A DNA stretch of 22,046 bases from Flavobacteriales bacterium UBA720 (GCA_002297505.1 DBLQ01000011.1:1-22046), one strand, 5' to 3'. Positions 5,960-13,584 are shown, counted from the stretch's first letter. The notes: generated by a model not told the origin, from the sequence alone. Numbers and translations: made by a program.

Positions 5960-7045
5960 TTACGGAAATTTTTCCGAGCTGCCATTCTGATATTCATCAA
6001 AGCCCAGATTGGTGAAGCAGAGCACTTCCGTGCCTCTTAGTTTTTGGATTTTTTGTGGAATTAGGCTGAATTCCGGAGCTCTGGTTCCGTTTTCCAGGAA
6101 CAAATCCGGATTCTTTAAAACGACGGCTTCATCCCAAAGGTCCTGATCGATGAATTGCTGAAGCGTAAATCTGCCACCTTCAATCAACACCGACTGGATC
6201 TGTAATTCATATAATTGGTCTAAAATCTGACGGATTGCATTTTCTTTTTCTATTTTGATGAACTTCAGATGTTGATCTTCCGAGTTTTGCATCGAATTAA
6301 AGATGATGGTCTCCGCTTCGCTGTTGAAAATCTTAAAATCTTTAGGAATGTCCAGGTTAAAATCAATCAAAATCCTGATCGGATTCCGCCCTTCGATTTC
6401 ACGGACGGTCAAACTCGGATTGTCATGAAGCGCTGTGTTTTTTCCAACCAAAATCGCATGTTCCTCACTTCTCATCTGATGAACCCACTGCTTCGAAAGT
6501 GAATTGCTGATTTGAACAGGCTTAAAATCTCTGTCCATAAAGCCGTCCGCAGATTGCGCCCATTTCAGAATGATGAAAGGTCGTTTTTTTTCGTGGTAAG
6601 TGAAAAATCTTTTATTCAACGCTCTGCATTCTTTTTCCAAAACGCCGGAAACAACATCGATGCCTGCTTCAGCAATGATTTTTTTTCCTTTGCCATTAAC
6701 TTTGTCGTGGCTGTCCATAGCGCCGATGACGACTTTTTTAAAACCCAGCTCTACGATTTTCAAAGCACAAGGTGGCGTTTTGCCGAAATGCGCACAAGGC
6801 TCCAGGGAAACGTAAATCGTAGATTCCGGAATGAGATGTTTGTCTTCGTCTTTGATAGAATTGATGGCGTTGATTTCTGCATGCGGCTCACCCGATTTTT
6901 TATGAAAACCCTCACCGATAATTCTATTATTGTGCACAATCACAGAGCCTACCAAAGGATTGGGATAAGTGTTGCCCAGAGCTTTTCCGGCTAACTCGAG
7001 GCAGCGCTGCATGTAAATTGCGTCATCATTTTTCATTTCAGGCAT
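5960..7045 (-). CDS. ribD: Bifunctional riboflavin biosynthesis deaminase/reductase RibD
   Basis: Catalyses two successive steps of riboflavin synthesis: deamination of the diaminopyrimidine phosphate and reduction of its ribosyl side chain. Its 361 residues match the family. The N-terminal deaminase domain (about 8-150) has the zinc site HAE at 55-57, EPCAH with C84, and PPC with C93. The C-terminal NADPH-dependent reductase domain (about 155-345) begins RPFIILKWAQSADGFM and has RILIDFNLDIP and the VLIEGG loop. All zinc ligands and the catalytic Glu are present. ATG at 7045 is used; a second ATG is three codons in. No other rib gene is in the window, so ribD stands apart from the rest of the pathway. 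Confidence 0.96.
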   Translation of the reverse strand: MPEMKNDDAIYMQRCLELAGKALGNTYPNPLVGSVIVHNNRIIGEGFHKKSGEPHAEINAINSIKDEDKHLIPESTIYVSLEPCAHFGKTPPCALKIVELGFKKVVIGAMDSHDKVNGKGKKIIAEAGIDVVSGVLEKECRALNKRFFTYHEKKRPFIILKWAQSADGFMDRDFKPVQISNSLSKQWVHQMRSEEHAILVGKNTALHDNPSLTVREIEGRNPIRILIDFNLDIPKDFKIFNSEAETIIFNSMQNSEDQHLKFIKIEKENAIRQILDQLYELQIQSVLIEGGRFTLQQFIDQDLWDEAVVLKNPDLFLENGTRAPEFSLIPQKIQKLRGTEVLCFTNLGFDEYQNGSSEKFP

Positions 7046-7063
7046 CTTGGATCTCTGGTCTTT

Positions 7064-7711
7064 CTATTTCTTTGGTTCTACGGCAGTTGGTTTGTAAGTG
7101 ACGGGTGGAATTGCCGTCTTAATCGCTGCTTCCATGAGTCGGCTACGCTCCTTTGACAAGGACCGGGCCGCATATTTCAGGTCTCCGGCAGTTCTTTTGG
7201 AATAAGAAAAAATGACGAATGATTTTTTGCCGTTGACATCATAACTTTTGAACCGATCCAGGTTATACTCAGCAAAACTTTCGCCTTCTTTGGGTGTGTC
7301 CGTGGTTAGATAGTCCACGATAATTTCTTTGCCATCGGGACTTTCCGTGACATCCATAAAAGTGTTTTTGTCCTTGCTCTTTCGTTTTTCTATGAAATCC
7401 ACTTTTTGTTTGACAGCTGTTTCCATATCAATTTCCTTGTCAAAGTAGGAAATGTTGATCAGCTCTTTGTAATTTTTGAGATCATCATCGCGCAAAATAT
7501 ATTGCTGCTGCGCCCAAGTTGCAGAATTTTGTTTGCTCATTGCGAGAATGAACTCACCATCGTTAAAGGTGATCGGGCCGGGAATATTCAATCTGTCAAT
7601 GACCTCCACCGGAGCAGAGGCTGCTGTTTCTTCAGTTTTGGTTTCTTGAGCCAAGACCGTGGACGAGAACGAATAAAGGCAAAAAGCATAAAGTAGAATT
7701 TTATTTTTCAT
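7064..7711 (-). CDS. Secreted protein of unknown function
   Basis: 215 residues. Residues 1-21 are a Sec signal peptide (KNK, hydrophobic core, cleavage near VLA-QE). A Glu/Thr/Ala-rich linker follows, then a mixed alpha/beta body (GPITFNDGEFILAMSKQNS, YILRDDDLKNYKELINISYFD) ending in a Lys/Pro-rich tail. There is no lipobox and no C-terminal sorting domain. Likely periplasmic. I do not recognise the family. It starts an apparent transcription unit, with 18 bp to ribD, and is separated from nadE by an inverted repeat. Confidence 0.8.
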   Translation of the reverse strand: MKNKILLYAFCLYSFSSTVLAQETKTEETAASAPVEVIDRLNIPGPITFNDGEFILAMSKQNSATWAQQQYILRDDDLKNYKELINISYFDKEIDMETAVKQKVDFIEKRKSKDKNTFMDVTESPDGKEIIVDYLTTDTPKEGESFAEYNLDRFKSYDVNGKKSFVIFSYSKRTAGDLKYAARSLSKERSRLMEAAIKTAIPPVTYKPTAVEPKK

Positions 7712-7741
7712 AGATTTTGATTGGATTTGGATTTTAATTGG

Positions 7742-7815
7742 ATTTCTCGCAAAATAAGTTGATTCGAAAGATTTTTTTGTAGAATCTGCAAATCAACTTA
7801 ATCTGAGTGAGAAAT
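7742..7815. repeat. Inverted repeat between nadE and the secreted-protein gene
   Basis: TAAGTTGATT (7755-7764) and AATCAACTTA (7791-7800) are perfect 10-bp arms. An outer pair, ATTTCTC (7742-7748) and GAGAAAT (7809-7815), extends the symmetry. A competing shorter stem uses GATTC (7761-7765) with GAATC (7782-7786). It lies just past the nadE stop on the nadE strand, so it may act as a terminator or RNA end, though no T run directly follows the stem. Confidence 0.5.
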
Positions 7816-7830
7816 GTATAGTTCTGAAAA

Positions 7831-8622
7831 TCATTTAAATTCTTTCGGAATCTCACAAACAGGAATCGGATTCATCTTATGCTGAGTCGCTCTGTTGAAT
7901 TTCAGATAAATCGACATGACTTCTTTTTGTCTTCCTTCAAAATCTGCTTCCGTTTTTCCGGCTTCCTGCTGTTCCATGGCCCATTCCAACTCTGGATAAG
8001 TTGCGCCAATCTGATCTTCATCGGTTCGCTCCACTTCCCAAAGTCCATCTGTTGGTTTAGCAACTTGGATGCTTTCCAGGATACCTAATTCCTTAGCAAT
8101 CTCGTAAACCTGAGTCTTGTAAAGGTCAGCGATAGGAGAGATGTCTACGCCGCCGTCACCATATTTTGTGAAAAATCCGACTCCGAAATCTTCCACTTTG
8201 TTTCCTGTTCCGGTTACTAAAAGTCCATTGATCTGTCCATAATAATATAGTGTAACCATTCTTAATCTGGATCTGGTATTAGCCTCGGCCAGATTTTTAT
8301 TCGGCGAATCATCTTTGTAACCATCGGTCGTCTTTTCAAAGTTTTCAAAGGTCGGTGTAAGATCGACCCGGAAACCCTCTACATTTGGAAAATTCGATTT
8401 TAGGAATTCAATGTGGTCTTGAGCTCTGTCCACTTGGTCAGCTTTTTGACGAATCGGCATTTCCAAAACCAAAGTTTGCAAACCGGTTTTCGCTGCCAAA
8501 ACGGAAACCACTGCAGAATCAATTCCTCCCGAAACACCTACTACAAAACCTTTTGAGTTGGCTTTAAGTGCATAATCTTTTAGCCAATTGACGATATGAT
8601 CTATTACTTTTTTTGTCTGCAT
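7831..8622 (-). CDS. nadE: Ammonia-dependent NAD synthase NadE
   Basis: Final step of NAD synthesis: ATP-dependent amidation of deamido-NAD. 263 residues. The PP-loop ATP-binding motif SGGIDSA is at 31-37. Later family markers are NTRSRLRMVTLYYYG, GTGNKVEDFGVGFFTKYGDGG and DISPIADLYKTQV. There is no N-terminal glutaminase domain, so it depends on free ammonia. It is divergent from gldB, an arrangement I recall in flavobacteria. The start at 8622 is the only ATG giving a full N-terminal helix. Confidence 0.96.
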   Translation of the reverse strand: MQTKKVIDHIVNWLKDYALKANSKGFVVGVSGGIDSAVVSVLAAKTGLQTLVLEMPIRQKADQVDRAQDHIEFLKSNFPNVEGFRVDLTPTFENFEKTTDGYKDDSPNKNLAEANTRSRLRMVTLYYYGQINGLLVTGTGNKVEDFGVGFFTKYGDGGVDISPIADLYKTQVYEIAKELGILESIQVAKPTDGLWEVERTDEDQIGATYPELEWAMEQQEAGKTEADFEGRQKEVMSIYLKFNRATQHKMNPIPVCEIPKEFK

Positions 8623-8640
8623 AATATTTTGTTAAAATTC

Positions 8641-8669
8641 TTGATTGAAGATTTAAAGCGTTATTTTTG
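8641..8669 (+). promoter_or_regulatory. Candidate gldB promoter
   Basis: TATTTTTG at 8662-8669 fully matches the Bacteroidetes -7 element, with TTG at 8641-8643, spacer 18. Transcription would start near 8676. This excludes the alternative TTG start at 8667 and supports ATG 8697. Confidence 0.4.
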
Positions 8670-8696
8670 ATTTTCGAAAATCTTAATGTAAAAATA

Positions 8697-9680
8697 ATGA
8701 AGTTTTTCCGATATATCACGATTTCTGCGGTTTTAGTTTTGGGATTGAGTTCTTGCAAAAAAGAAAATGAAAACCAATGGAATATCGAAATCAAGAATCC
8801 GGTCAGGAAAGTGGAAGTGACTGATCTGTCCGGAGAATTCTATGATTCTAAAGTCGGTTTGGAGGATTTTAAAGCCATATATCCCTGGTTTCAAGGCTCC
8901 GTTCCGGATTCGGAATATTGTGAAAGAAGGAAGGATACGATGGAAATCCGGGTTTATAAAGAGGCGATTGCCAAGATTGATAAAACAAAACTGAACAAAG
9001 AACTAAGAGATCTTTTTTCTCATATCAAAAATTATTTTCCTCAATTCGTTCCGCCTCATGTATATTTGTATTCATCGGTAATCGATCCTCAGAATGTCAT
9101 TGACCCGATTTTCCTTCGCGAAGATCAGAATATGCTGTTTGTCGATATTACGGCTTTCATGGGCGATCGTAATAAAAATTACAGAGGCCTGGAGCTTTAC
9201 TTCCAAAAATCGATGAATCCCGAGAATATGGTTCCCAAGGTATCGGCGTTTTTTGCAGCCCGCTTGGTACCTGCGCCACAGGATGGACAGAAGTTTTTGG
9301 ACCAGATGGTTTATCAGGGCAAAATTCAAATCCTCCAAGATGCTTTTTTACCAGAGGTCCCGGATTATCTGAAAATCAATTATACCAAGGAACAGTACGA
9401 TTGGGCGGTGGCAAACGAAGCTAACATCTGGAATTATTTTGTGGAAAACGACCTGCTGTTCAGCCCCGAACCTAATCTGGCCGAGCGTTTCATTACAGTG
9501 GGACCGTTCTCAAAATTCTACACCGAAGTGGACCGGGAAAGTTCGCCACAAATCGCCATCTGGACAGGCTGGCAAATTTGTAAACACTATTTAAAAGCTC
9601 ATCCGGAAGAGAAATTACCTGTGTTTTTGAAAAGAAATGCTACGGAAATTTTTAATGGTTCGGATTACAGGCCGAAATAG
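8697..9680 (+). CDS. gldB: Gliding motility lipoprotein GldB
   Basis: 327 residues from ATG 8697; the open frame extends ten codons upstream to a TTG inside a predicted promoter. A lipoprotein signal is clear: hydrophobic 6-16, lipobox LSSC with Cys20 followed by Lys-Lys. The mature domain includes VPPHVYLYSS, FVDITAFMGDRN, YPWFQGS and IAIWTGWQICKHYL. GldB is one of the proteins required for gliding in Flavobacterium johnsoniae; its biochemical role is not known. The zinc-peptidase-like look of the fold is only an impression. The immediately following gldC confirms the assignment. Confidence 0.93.
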   Translation: MKFFRYITISAVLVLGLSSCKKENENQWNIEIKNPVRKVEVTDLSGEFYDSKVGLEDFKAIYPWFQGSVPDSEYCERRKDTMEIRVYKEAIAKIDKTKLNKELRDLFSHIKNYFPQFVPPHVYLYSSVIDPQNVIDPIFLREDQNMLFVDITAFMGDRNKNYRGLELYFQKSMNPENMVPKVSAFFAARLVPAPQDGQKFLDQMVYQGKIQILQDAFLPEVPDYLKINYTKEQYDWAVANEANIWNYFVENDLLFSPEPNLAERFITVGPFSKFYTEVDRESSPQIAIWTGWQICKHYLKAHPEEKLPVFLKRNATEIFNGSDYRPK

Positions 9681-9720
9681 GTTTGAGAGTTTGAAAGTCG
9701 GAGAGTTTGAGCGTTAAAAG
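9681..9720 (+). repeat. Octad-phased repeat after gldB
   Basis: Starts at the first base after the gldB stop: GTTTGAGA, GTTTGAAA, GTCGGAGA, GTTTGAGC, GTTAAAAG (9681-9720). G begins each of the five consecutive 8-bp units. It lies in the 119-bp gap before gldC. Confidence 0.7.
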
Positions 9721-9799
9721 AGTTTTAGAATTATAAATCTTATTTAAGTTCGTCGGTTTTGCGAACTTTGTGTTTAAGAAAATATTAATATTATAAGTA

Positions 9800-10126
9800 A
9801 TGAAAAAGACAAAAATAGTTATAGACGTAGAACTGGACGATAATCACGTTCCGGAAAAAATGTTTTGGAAAGCTGAAGATGGCGGCATCAAAAGACAAGA
9901 AACCAAGGCCGCGATGATTTCGGTTTGGGACAGCAAAGCGATGGAAGCACTCAGGATCGACCTTTGGACCAAGGATATGCCTGTGGATGAAATGAAAAGA
10001 TTCTTCCACCAAATCCTGGTCTCCATCGGACATACCTACCAAAGAGCAACCAGCGAAGAAGATGTTGCGCAATGGATAGGCGAGATGGCTGAGGAATTTG
10101 CAGTGAAGTCGGCGATAAAAATGTAA
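9800..10126 (+). CDS. gldC: Gliding motility protein GldC
   Basis: 108 residues, soluble, no signal peptide. It starts MKKTKIVIDVELDDNHVPEK, then IKRQETKAAMISVWDSK and a helical C-terminal half with FFHQILVSIGHTYQRAT. Size and sequence character match GldC, a small cytoplasmic protein encoded next to gldB whose loss impairs but does not abolish gliding. Tandem position after gldB is the main supporting evidence. Start ATG 9800 gives the normal length. Confidence 0.9.
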   Translation: MKKTKIVIDVELDDNHVPEKMFWKAEDGGIKRQETKAAMISVWDSKAMEALRIDLWTKDMPVDEMKRFFHQILVSIGHTYQRATSEEDVAQWIGEMAEEFAVKSAIKM

Positions 10127-10142
10127 AATTAATGTAATCATA

Positions 10143-10214
10143 TACCAATGTAACAGTTTACCAATAAATTCAATTGTTACATTGTTAGATTTTTAGATTG
10201 GTAAATTAAATATT
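10143..10214 (+). repeat. Octad-phased tract in register with the next start codon
   Basis: Nine 8-bp units from 10143 end exactly at the ATG at 10215: TACCAATG, TAACAGTT, TACCAATA, AATTCAAT, TGTTACAT, TGTTAGAT, TTTTAGAT, TGGTAAAT, TAAATATT. C recurs at 10146, 10154, 10162; then G at 10076+100 (10176), 10184 and 10200. The two halves are roughly complementary: AATGTAACA/TGTTACATT and TTTACCAAT/ATTGGTAAA. Confidence 0.7.
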
Positions 10215-11366
10215 ATGAAATTCAATACAAAAGTAATACACGGTGGGCAACAGCACGAGCCGGCAACCGGCGCAGTGAATGTTCCTGTATTTTTAACATC
10301 CACATTTGCACAGAAAAGTCCGGGACAATTGCTTTCCGGCTACGAATATTCACGCGGTGCAAATCCTACGAGACAGGCTTTGGAAGATTCTTTGGCAAGT
10401 ATCGAAAACGGCGCGAGAGGTTTGGCTTTTGGTTCTGGTCTGGCCGCGATTGACTGCGTTTTGAAATTATTAAATCCAGGCGATGAAGTGATTGCTGTAG
10501 ACGATCTTTACGGCGGTTCTTACAGGATTTTCACCAGATTATTCGAGAAATATCAGCTGAAATTTACATTCATTGGTTTTGATAATGTGGAAGAATTGGA
10601 AAATGTTATTACCGATAAAACCAAGTTGATTTGGCTGGAAACGCCAACCAATCCTTTGATGAAACTGGTAGACATCAAAATGGTTGCTGATACTGTGAAA
10701 GATAGAGGTATTTTGGTGGCTGTGGATAATACATTTGCAACGCCTTATATTCAGAAACCTTTAGATTTAGGAGCTGATATTGTAATGCATTCGGCAACCA
10801 AATATTTGGGAGGACATTCTGATGTGATTGCCGGCGCTTTGGTGGCGAAAGATGCGGAATTGGGCGAAAAATTACATTTCATTCAATTTGCTAGTGGCGG
10901 AATTCTCGGTCCACACGATTCTTATTTGGTGTTGAGAGGCATCAAAACATTGGCGCTCAGAATGCAGAGACATTCGGATAACGGTTTTGAGATTGCCAAA
11001 TATCTGGAGAATCATTCTTTGGTAGATAAAATTTTCTATCCAGGACTGTCGTCTCATCCACAATATGACTTGGCAACGCGACAAATGACCGAATTTGGCG
11101 GAATGGTTTCTTTCACTTTTAAGTCAGGAAAAAAAGAAGATGCGATTCGATTCCTGGAAAATGTCAAGGTTTTTACTTTGGCAGAATCTTTGGGTGGAGT
11201 AGAATCGCTGGCGAATCTTCCTGCGATGATGACCCACGCGTCGATTCCGGAAGACAAAAGAGCCGTTCTCGGAATCACGGATGATTTGGTTAGACTAAGC
11301 GTTGGGATTGAAGATGCAGAGGACTTGATTGCCGATTTAGAACAAGCGTTTAACTCAATTATTTAA
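10215..11366 (+). CDS. Cys/Met metabolism PLP enzyme (cystathionine gamma-synthase/lyase type)
   Basis: 383 residues, the usual length for this fold-type I family. It opens FNTKVIHGGQQHEPATGAV, with YEYSRGANPTRQALE and FGSGLAAID. The PLP lysine is K196 in SATKYLGGHSD, and the C-terminal SLGGVESLANLPAMMTHA and RLSVGIEDAEDLI are diagnostic. The family works at the link between cysteine, cystathionine and homocysteine. Telling gamma-synthase, gamma-lyase and beta-lyase apart by eye is unreliable; the Ser-Leu-Gly-Gly-Val-Glu-Ser loop fits gamma-synthase/gamma-lyase best. No other methionine or cysteine gene is nearby. It is flanked on both sides by octad-phased tracts. Confidence 0.93.
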   Translation: MKFNTKVIHGGQQHEPATGAVNVPVFLTSTFAQKSPGQLLSGYEYSRGANPTRQALEDSLASIENGARGLAFGSGLAAIDCVLKLLNPGDEVIAVDDLYGGSYRIFTRLFEKYQLKFTFIGFDNVEELENVITDKTKLIWLETPTNPLMKLVDIKMVADTVKDRGILVAVDNTFATPYIQKPLDLGADIVMHSATKYLGGHSDVIAGALVAKDAELGEKLHFIQFASGGILGPHDSYLVLRGIKTLALRMQRHSDNGFEIAKYLENHSLVDKIFYPGLSSHPQYDLATRQMTEFGGMVSFTFKSGKKEDAIRFLENVKVFTLAESLGGVESLANLPAMMTHASIPEDKRAVLGITDDLVRLSVGIEDAEDLIADLEQAFNSII

Positions 11367-11461
11367 ATCGTGGAATCGTTAATTTGTAAAATCGTTTTAA
11401 AGTAACAATTAATCAATTTAACGATTTTACAGTTTGACAAATTATCAAATCAACATATAAA
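11366..11461 (+). repeat. Long octad-phased fold-back tract
   Basis: Twelve 8-bp units fill the gap after the PLP-enzyme gene. G stands at 11370, 11378, 11386, 11394 and 11402; then C at 11406, 11414, 11422, 11430, 11438, 11446 and 11454. Example units are AATCGTGG, AATCGTTA, AATCGTTT, then CAATTAAT, CAATTTAA, CGATTTTA, CAAATTAT, CAAATCAA. The switch from G phase to C phase makes a fold-back: TGTAAAATCGTT (11385-11396) pairs perfectly with AACGATTTTACA (11420-11431). Confidence 0.75.
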
Positions 11462-11465
11462 AAAC

Positions 11466-11963
11466 ATGACTTTTCGTGATGCGACTTTAGATGACCTTCC
11501 TGTGATTGTGGAAATTTACAATTCTACCGTCGCATCACGCCTGGTCACCGCTGATCTGGAGGCTGTTTCTGTGGAGAGCAAGCGCGATTGGTTTCATCAG
11601 CATAATCCGGAATTTCGTCCGCTTTGGATGGTCGAGGATGCTCAGAAAAATACAATCGGCTGGGTGAGTTTTCAGGATTTTTACGGAAGACCGGCTTATC
11701 AGAAAACAGCGGAAATCAGTATTTATCTTGATGAAAAATTTCGGGATAAAGGTTTTGGAAAGCAGATTCTGGAATTATCCATAGAAAAATGTCCAGGTCT
11801 GGAAATCGAAAATCTTCTCGCATTTATCTTTGCTCATAACCTTCCAAGTCTGACTTTGTTCGAAAAATTTGGTTTTGAACTATGGGCGAATCTTAAAAAT
11901 ATCGCTGAGATGGACGGCGAAAAAAGAAGTTTAATTATTTTAGGTAAGACTATCAAGTCGTAA
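11466..11963 (+). CDS. GNAT family N-acetyltransferase
   Basis: 165 residues. It begins TFRDATLDDLPVIVEIYN, as in the phosphinothricin/methionine-sulfoximine acetyltransferase branch, and continues GWVSFQDFYGRPAYQKTAEISIYL. The acetyl-CoA loop (Q/R-x-x-G-x-G/A type) is FRDKGFGKQI, and the late AHNLPSLTLFEKFGFELW is the usual GNAT C-terminal element. The enzyme transfers acetyl from acetyl-CoA to a small amine; the substrate cannot be told from sequence. The next gene starts 5 bp after its stop, suggesting co-transcription. Confidence 0.93.
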   Translation: MTFRDATLDDLPVIVEIYNSTVASRLVTADLEAVSVESKRDWFHQHNPEFRPLWMVEDAQKNTIGWVSFQDFYGRPAYQKTAEISIYLDEKFRDKGFGKQILELSIEKCPGLEIENLLAFIFAHNLPSLTLFEKFGFELWANLKNIAEMDGEKRSLIILGKTIKS

Positions 11964-11968
11964 ATTAT

Positions 11969-13039
11969 ATGGAAAGTTTCTCACATTGTCTGTACTGGAT
12001 ACTCTCCATTTTTGCGATTCTATCGGTTTTTATTCCATCTATTAAAAATACGTTCTGGACATTCAGGGTTTTCGATTATCCAAGGTTTCAGAAGTTTGTA
12101 ATCCTCGTGATACTGGCGCTTTTATGGACTTTTGCCGTAGGAGAACCATCGATTTATGATAAAGTTTTGCTGATCTCTGAGATCGCGGTCGCGCTGTATC
12201 TGTTCTATATCATTATTCCGTACACCAAGTTCGGCAAGACAATGATCGATCAAACGGAACCCAATCCAGATGAAAAAGTTTTGGATATTCTGGTTTGCAA
12301 TGTCTATCAGCACAACCGGAATTATCAGATGCTGGCAGATCTTGTGAAGGAAAAAGATCCGTCGGTTTTATTTTTTCTGGAAACCGATGAAGAGTGGAAA
12401 AAAGCTTTAAAACCGGTTACGATGGCATACCAGTACAAAATTGAGGTGCCGCTTGCCAATACTTACGGATTGTTGTTTTACAGCCATTTCCCCGTCAAAA
12501 ACTATGAAATCAATTATCTGATTGACGATGATATTCCGTCTATTGTTGCAGATTTGGAGTATAATAATCAGATTGTCAGGTTGTTTGGGATTCATCCGAC
12601 GCCGCCGGTGCCGCAGGAAAATACTGAAAGCACAGAGCGCGACGCAGAGATTCTCCTCGTTGGCGAGAAGGCGGAAGCCTACGGAAAACCTGCTATCGTT
12701 TTTGGTGACCTGAATGACGTGGCGTGGTCCAAAACAACAGAACTGTTCCTGAAATCCAGCGGAATGCTCGATCCTCGCCGTGGCCGTGGAATGTTCAATA
12801 CTTTTCACGCCAAGTATTGGTTTTTGCGTTGGCCTCTGGATCATTTTTTCGTGAGTCCGCATTTCAGATTGGTGGATATGAAGGTTTTGAAAAGCGTAGA
12901 TTCCGACCATTTTCCTATTTGGATCTCTTTGGTAATCAGGAATGAAGATGATGCAGATCAGCTACAGATTTCTGAGGAAGAAGAGGCAGAAGTGGATGAA
13001 AAAATTAGAGAGGGCATCGAAAAAGGTGATGCAAATTAA
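11969..13039 (+). CDS. Membrane-anchored endonuclease/exonuclease/phosphatase family protein
   Basis: 356 residues. The N-terminal region has three hydrophobic helices (about 5-25, 40-60, 68-86), followed by an EEP-fold catalytic domain (about 100-320). The expected active-site residues appear in order: Asn in VCNVYQHN, Glu in LFFLETDEEW, His in FGIHPTPP, Asp-Leu-Asn in VFGDLNDVAWS, Asp in WPLDHFF, and the terminal SDHFPI. The C-terminal tail is very acidic (SEEEEAEVDEK). Such proteins are metal-dependent phosphodiesterases acting on nucleic acids, phospholipids or sugars; the substrate here is unknown. Known relatives with this layout are often called YafD-like. Probably in one transcript with the GNAT gene. 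Confidence 0.92.
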   Translation: MESFSHCLYWILSIFAILSVFIPSIKNTFWTFRVFDYPRFQKFVILVILALLWTFAVGEPSIYDKVLLISEIAVALYLFYIIIPYTKFGKTMIDQTEPNPDEKVLDILVCNVYQHNRNYQMLADLVKEKDPSVLFFLETDEEWKKALKPVTMAYQYKIEVPLANTYGLLFYSHFPVKNYEINYLIDDDIPSIVADLEYNNQIVRLFGIHPTPPVPQENTESTERDAEILLVGEKAEAYGKPAIVFGDLNDVAWSKTTELFLKSSGMLDPRRGRGMFNTFHAKYWFLRWPLDHFFVSPHFRLVDMKVLKSVDSDHFPIWISLVIRNEDDADQLQISEEEEAEVDEKIREGIEKGDAN

Positions 13040-13096
13040 ATGGATTCAGAAAAAAAATTAAAGAATTTTCTTAACTTTAGTATTTAATCAAATTTT

Positions 13097-13540
13097 ATGA
13101 AGAATCTCATTCTTACTTTCGCAGTTTTCTTTTGTGTTCAATTTTCCCTCGCTCAAAAATCTGAAGTTAATCCAATTTATATTGTTGATAATGTGATTGT
13201 TTCCAATGTTTTGCTTCACAGTTTTGATCCGAAGGACATCGAGAGTGTTCAGGTTTACAAGTCACCGTCTTCGCAAATCCAACAGTATGATGACCTTGTG
13301 AAAAACGGATTGATCAACATCAATATGAAAAAACCTTTGAATCTGAATAAAGTAAGTATCTCCGAGGCTAAGAAAAAATTAAACCTCACATCAGAATCCA
13401 GATTTTTTCTCAACGATATCGAAGTTCACAACGACTCGATTCTCATTGCCGAAGATCTTTTAACGAGAGCCAGAATCCTGCAGCCGGACAAAAAATATAA
13501 TAATTATAAAGTTCCCGCCATCAGCGTAGACACTAATTAA
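13097..13540 (+). CDS. Small secreted protein with TonB-receptor plug-like segment
   Basis: 147 residues. Signal peptide about 1-19 (LTFAVFFCVQFSLA-Q). Residues about 26-76 follow the plug pattern of TonB-dependent receptors: NPIYIVDNVIV, then DPKDIESVQVYKSPSS, then NGLININMKK, matching the usual P-L-Y-V-V-D-G / I-E-S-I-E-V-L-K / G-V-I-x-I-x-T-K-K succession. There is no barrel and no TonB box, so it cannot be a receptor. A second, looser segment is FFLNDIEVHNDSILI at about 100-114. I do not know a name for it. It may be a free-standing plug-like periplasmic protein or a degraded relative. It lies 57 bp after the EEP gene. Confidence 0.75.
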   Translation: MKNLILTFAVFFCVQFSLAQKSEVNPIYIVDNVIVSNVLLHSFDPKDIESVQVYKSPSSQIQQYDDLVKNGLININMKKPLNLNKVSISEAKKKLNLTSESRFFLNDIEVHNDSILIAEDLLTRARILQPDKKYNNYKVPAISVDTN

Positions 13541-13560
13541 TAGAAATTATAATATTTAAT

Positions 13561-13584
13561 GGCTTCGAGAGCCTCAGCCTGACA
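13561..13584 (-). repeat. Copy of GTCAGGCTGAG...CGAAGCC intergenic repeat (variant)
   Basis: On the minus strand it reads TGTCAGGCTGAG, then CTCTCGAAGCC. It matches the outer parts of the repeat at 14666-14690 but the middle differs. It lies just after the plug-like gene; the remaining bases to 13700 are AT-rich with nothing recognisable. Confidence 0.5.

Noticed and set aside
8667..8696. TTG start giving ten extra residues on GldB
   Set aside because: It would lie inside the -7 element and push the lipoprotein signal away from the N-terminus.
9749..9767. GTTCG...CGAAC hairpin before gldC as a terminator
   Set aside because: Only five pairs and no T run; too weak to call.
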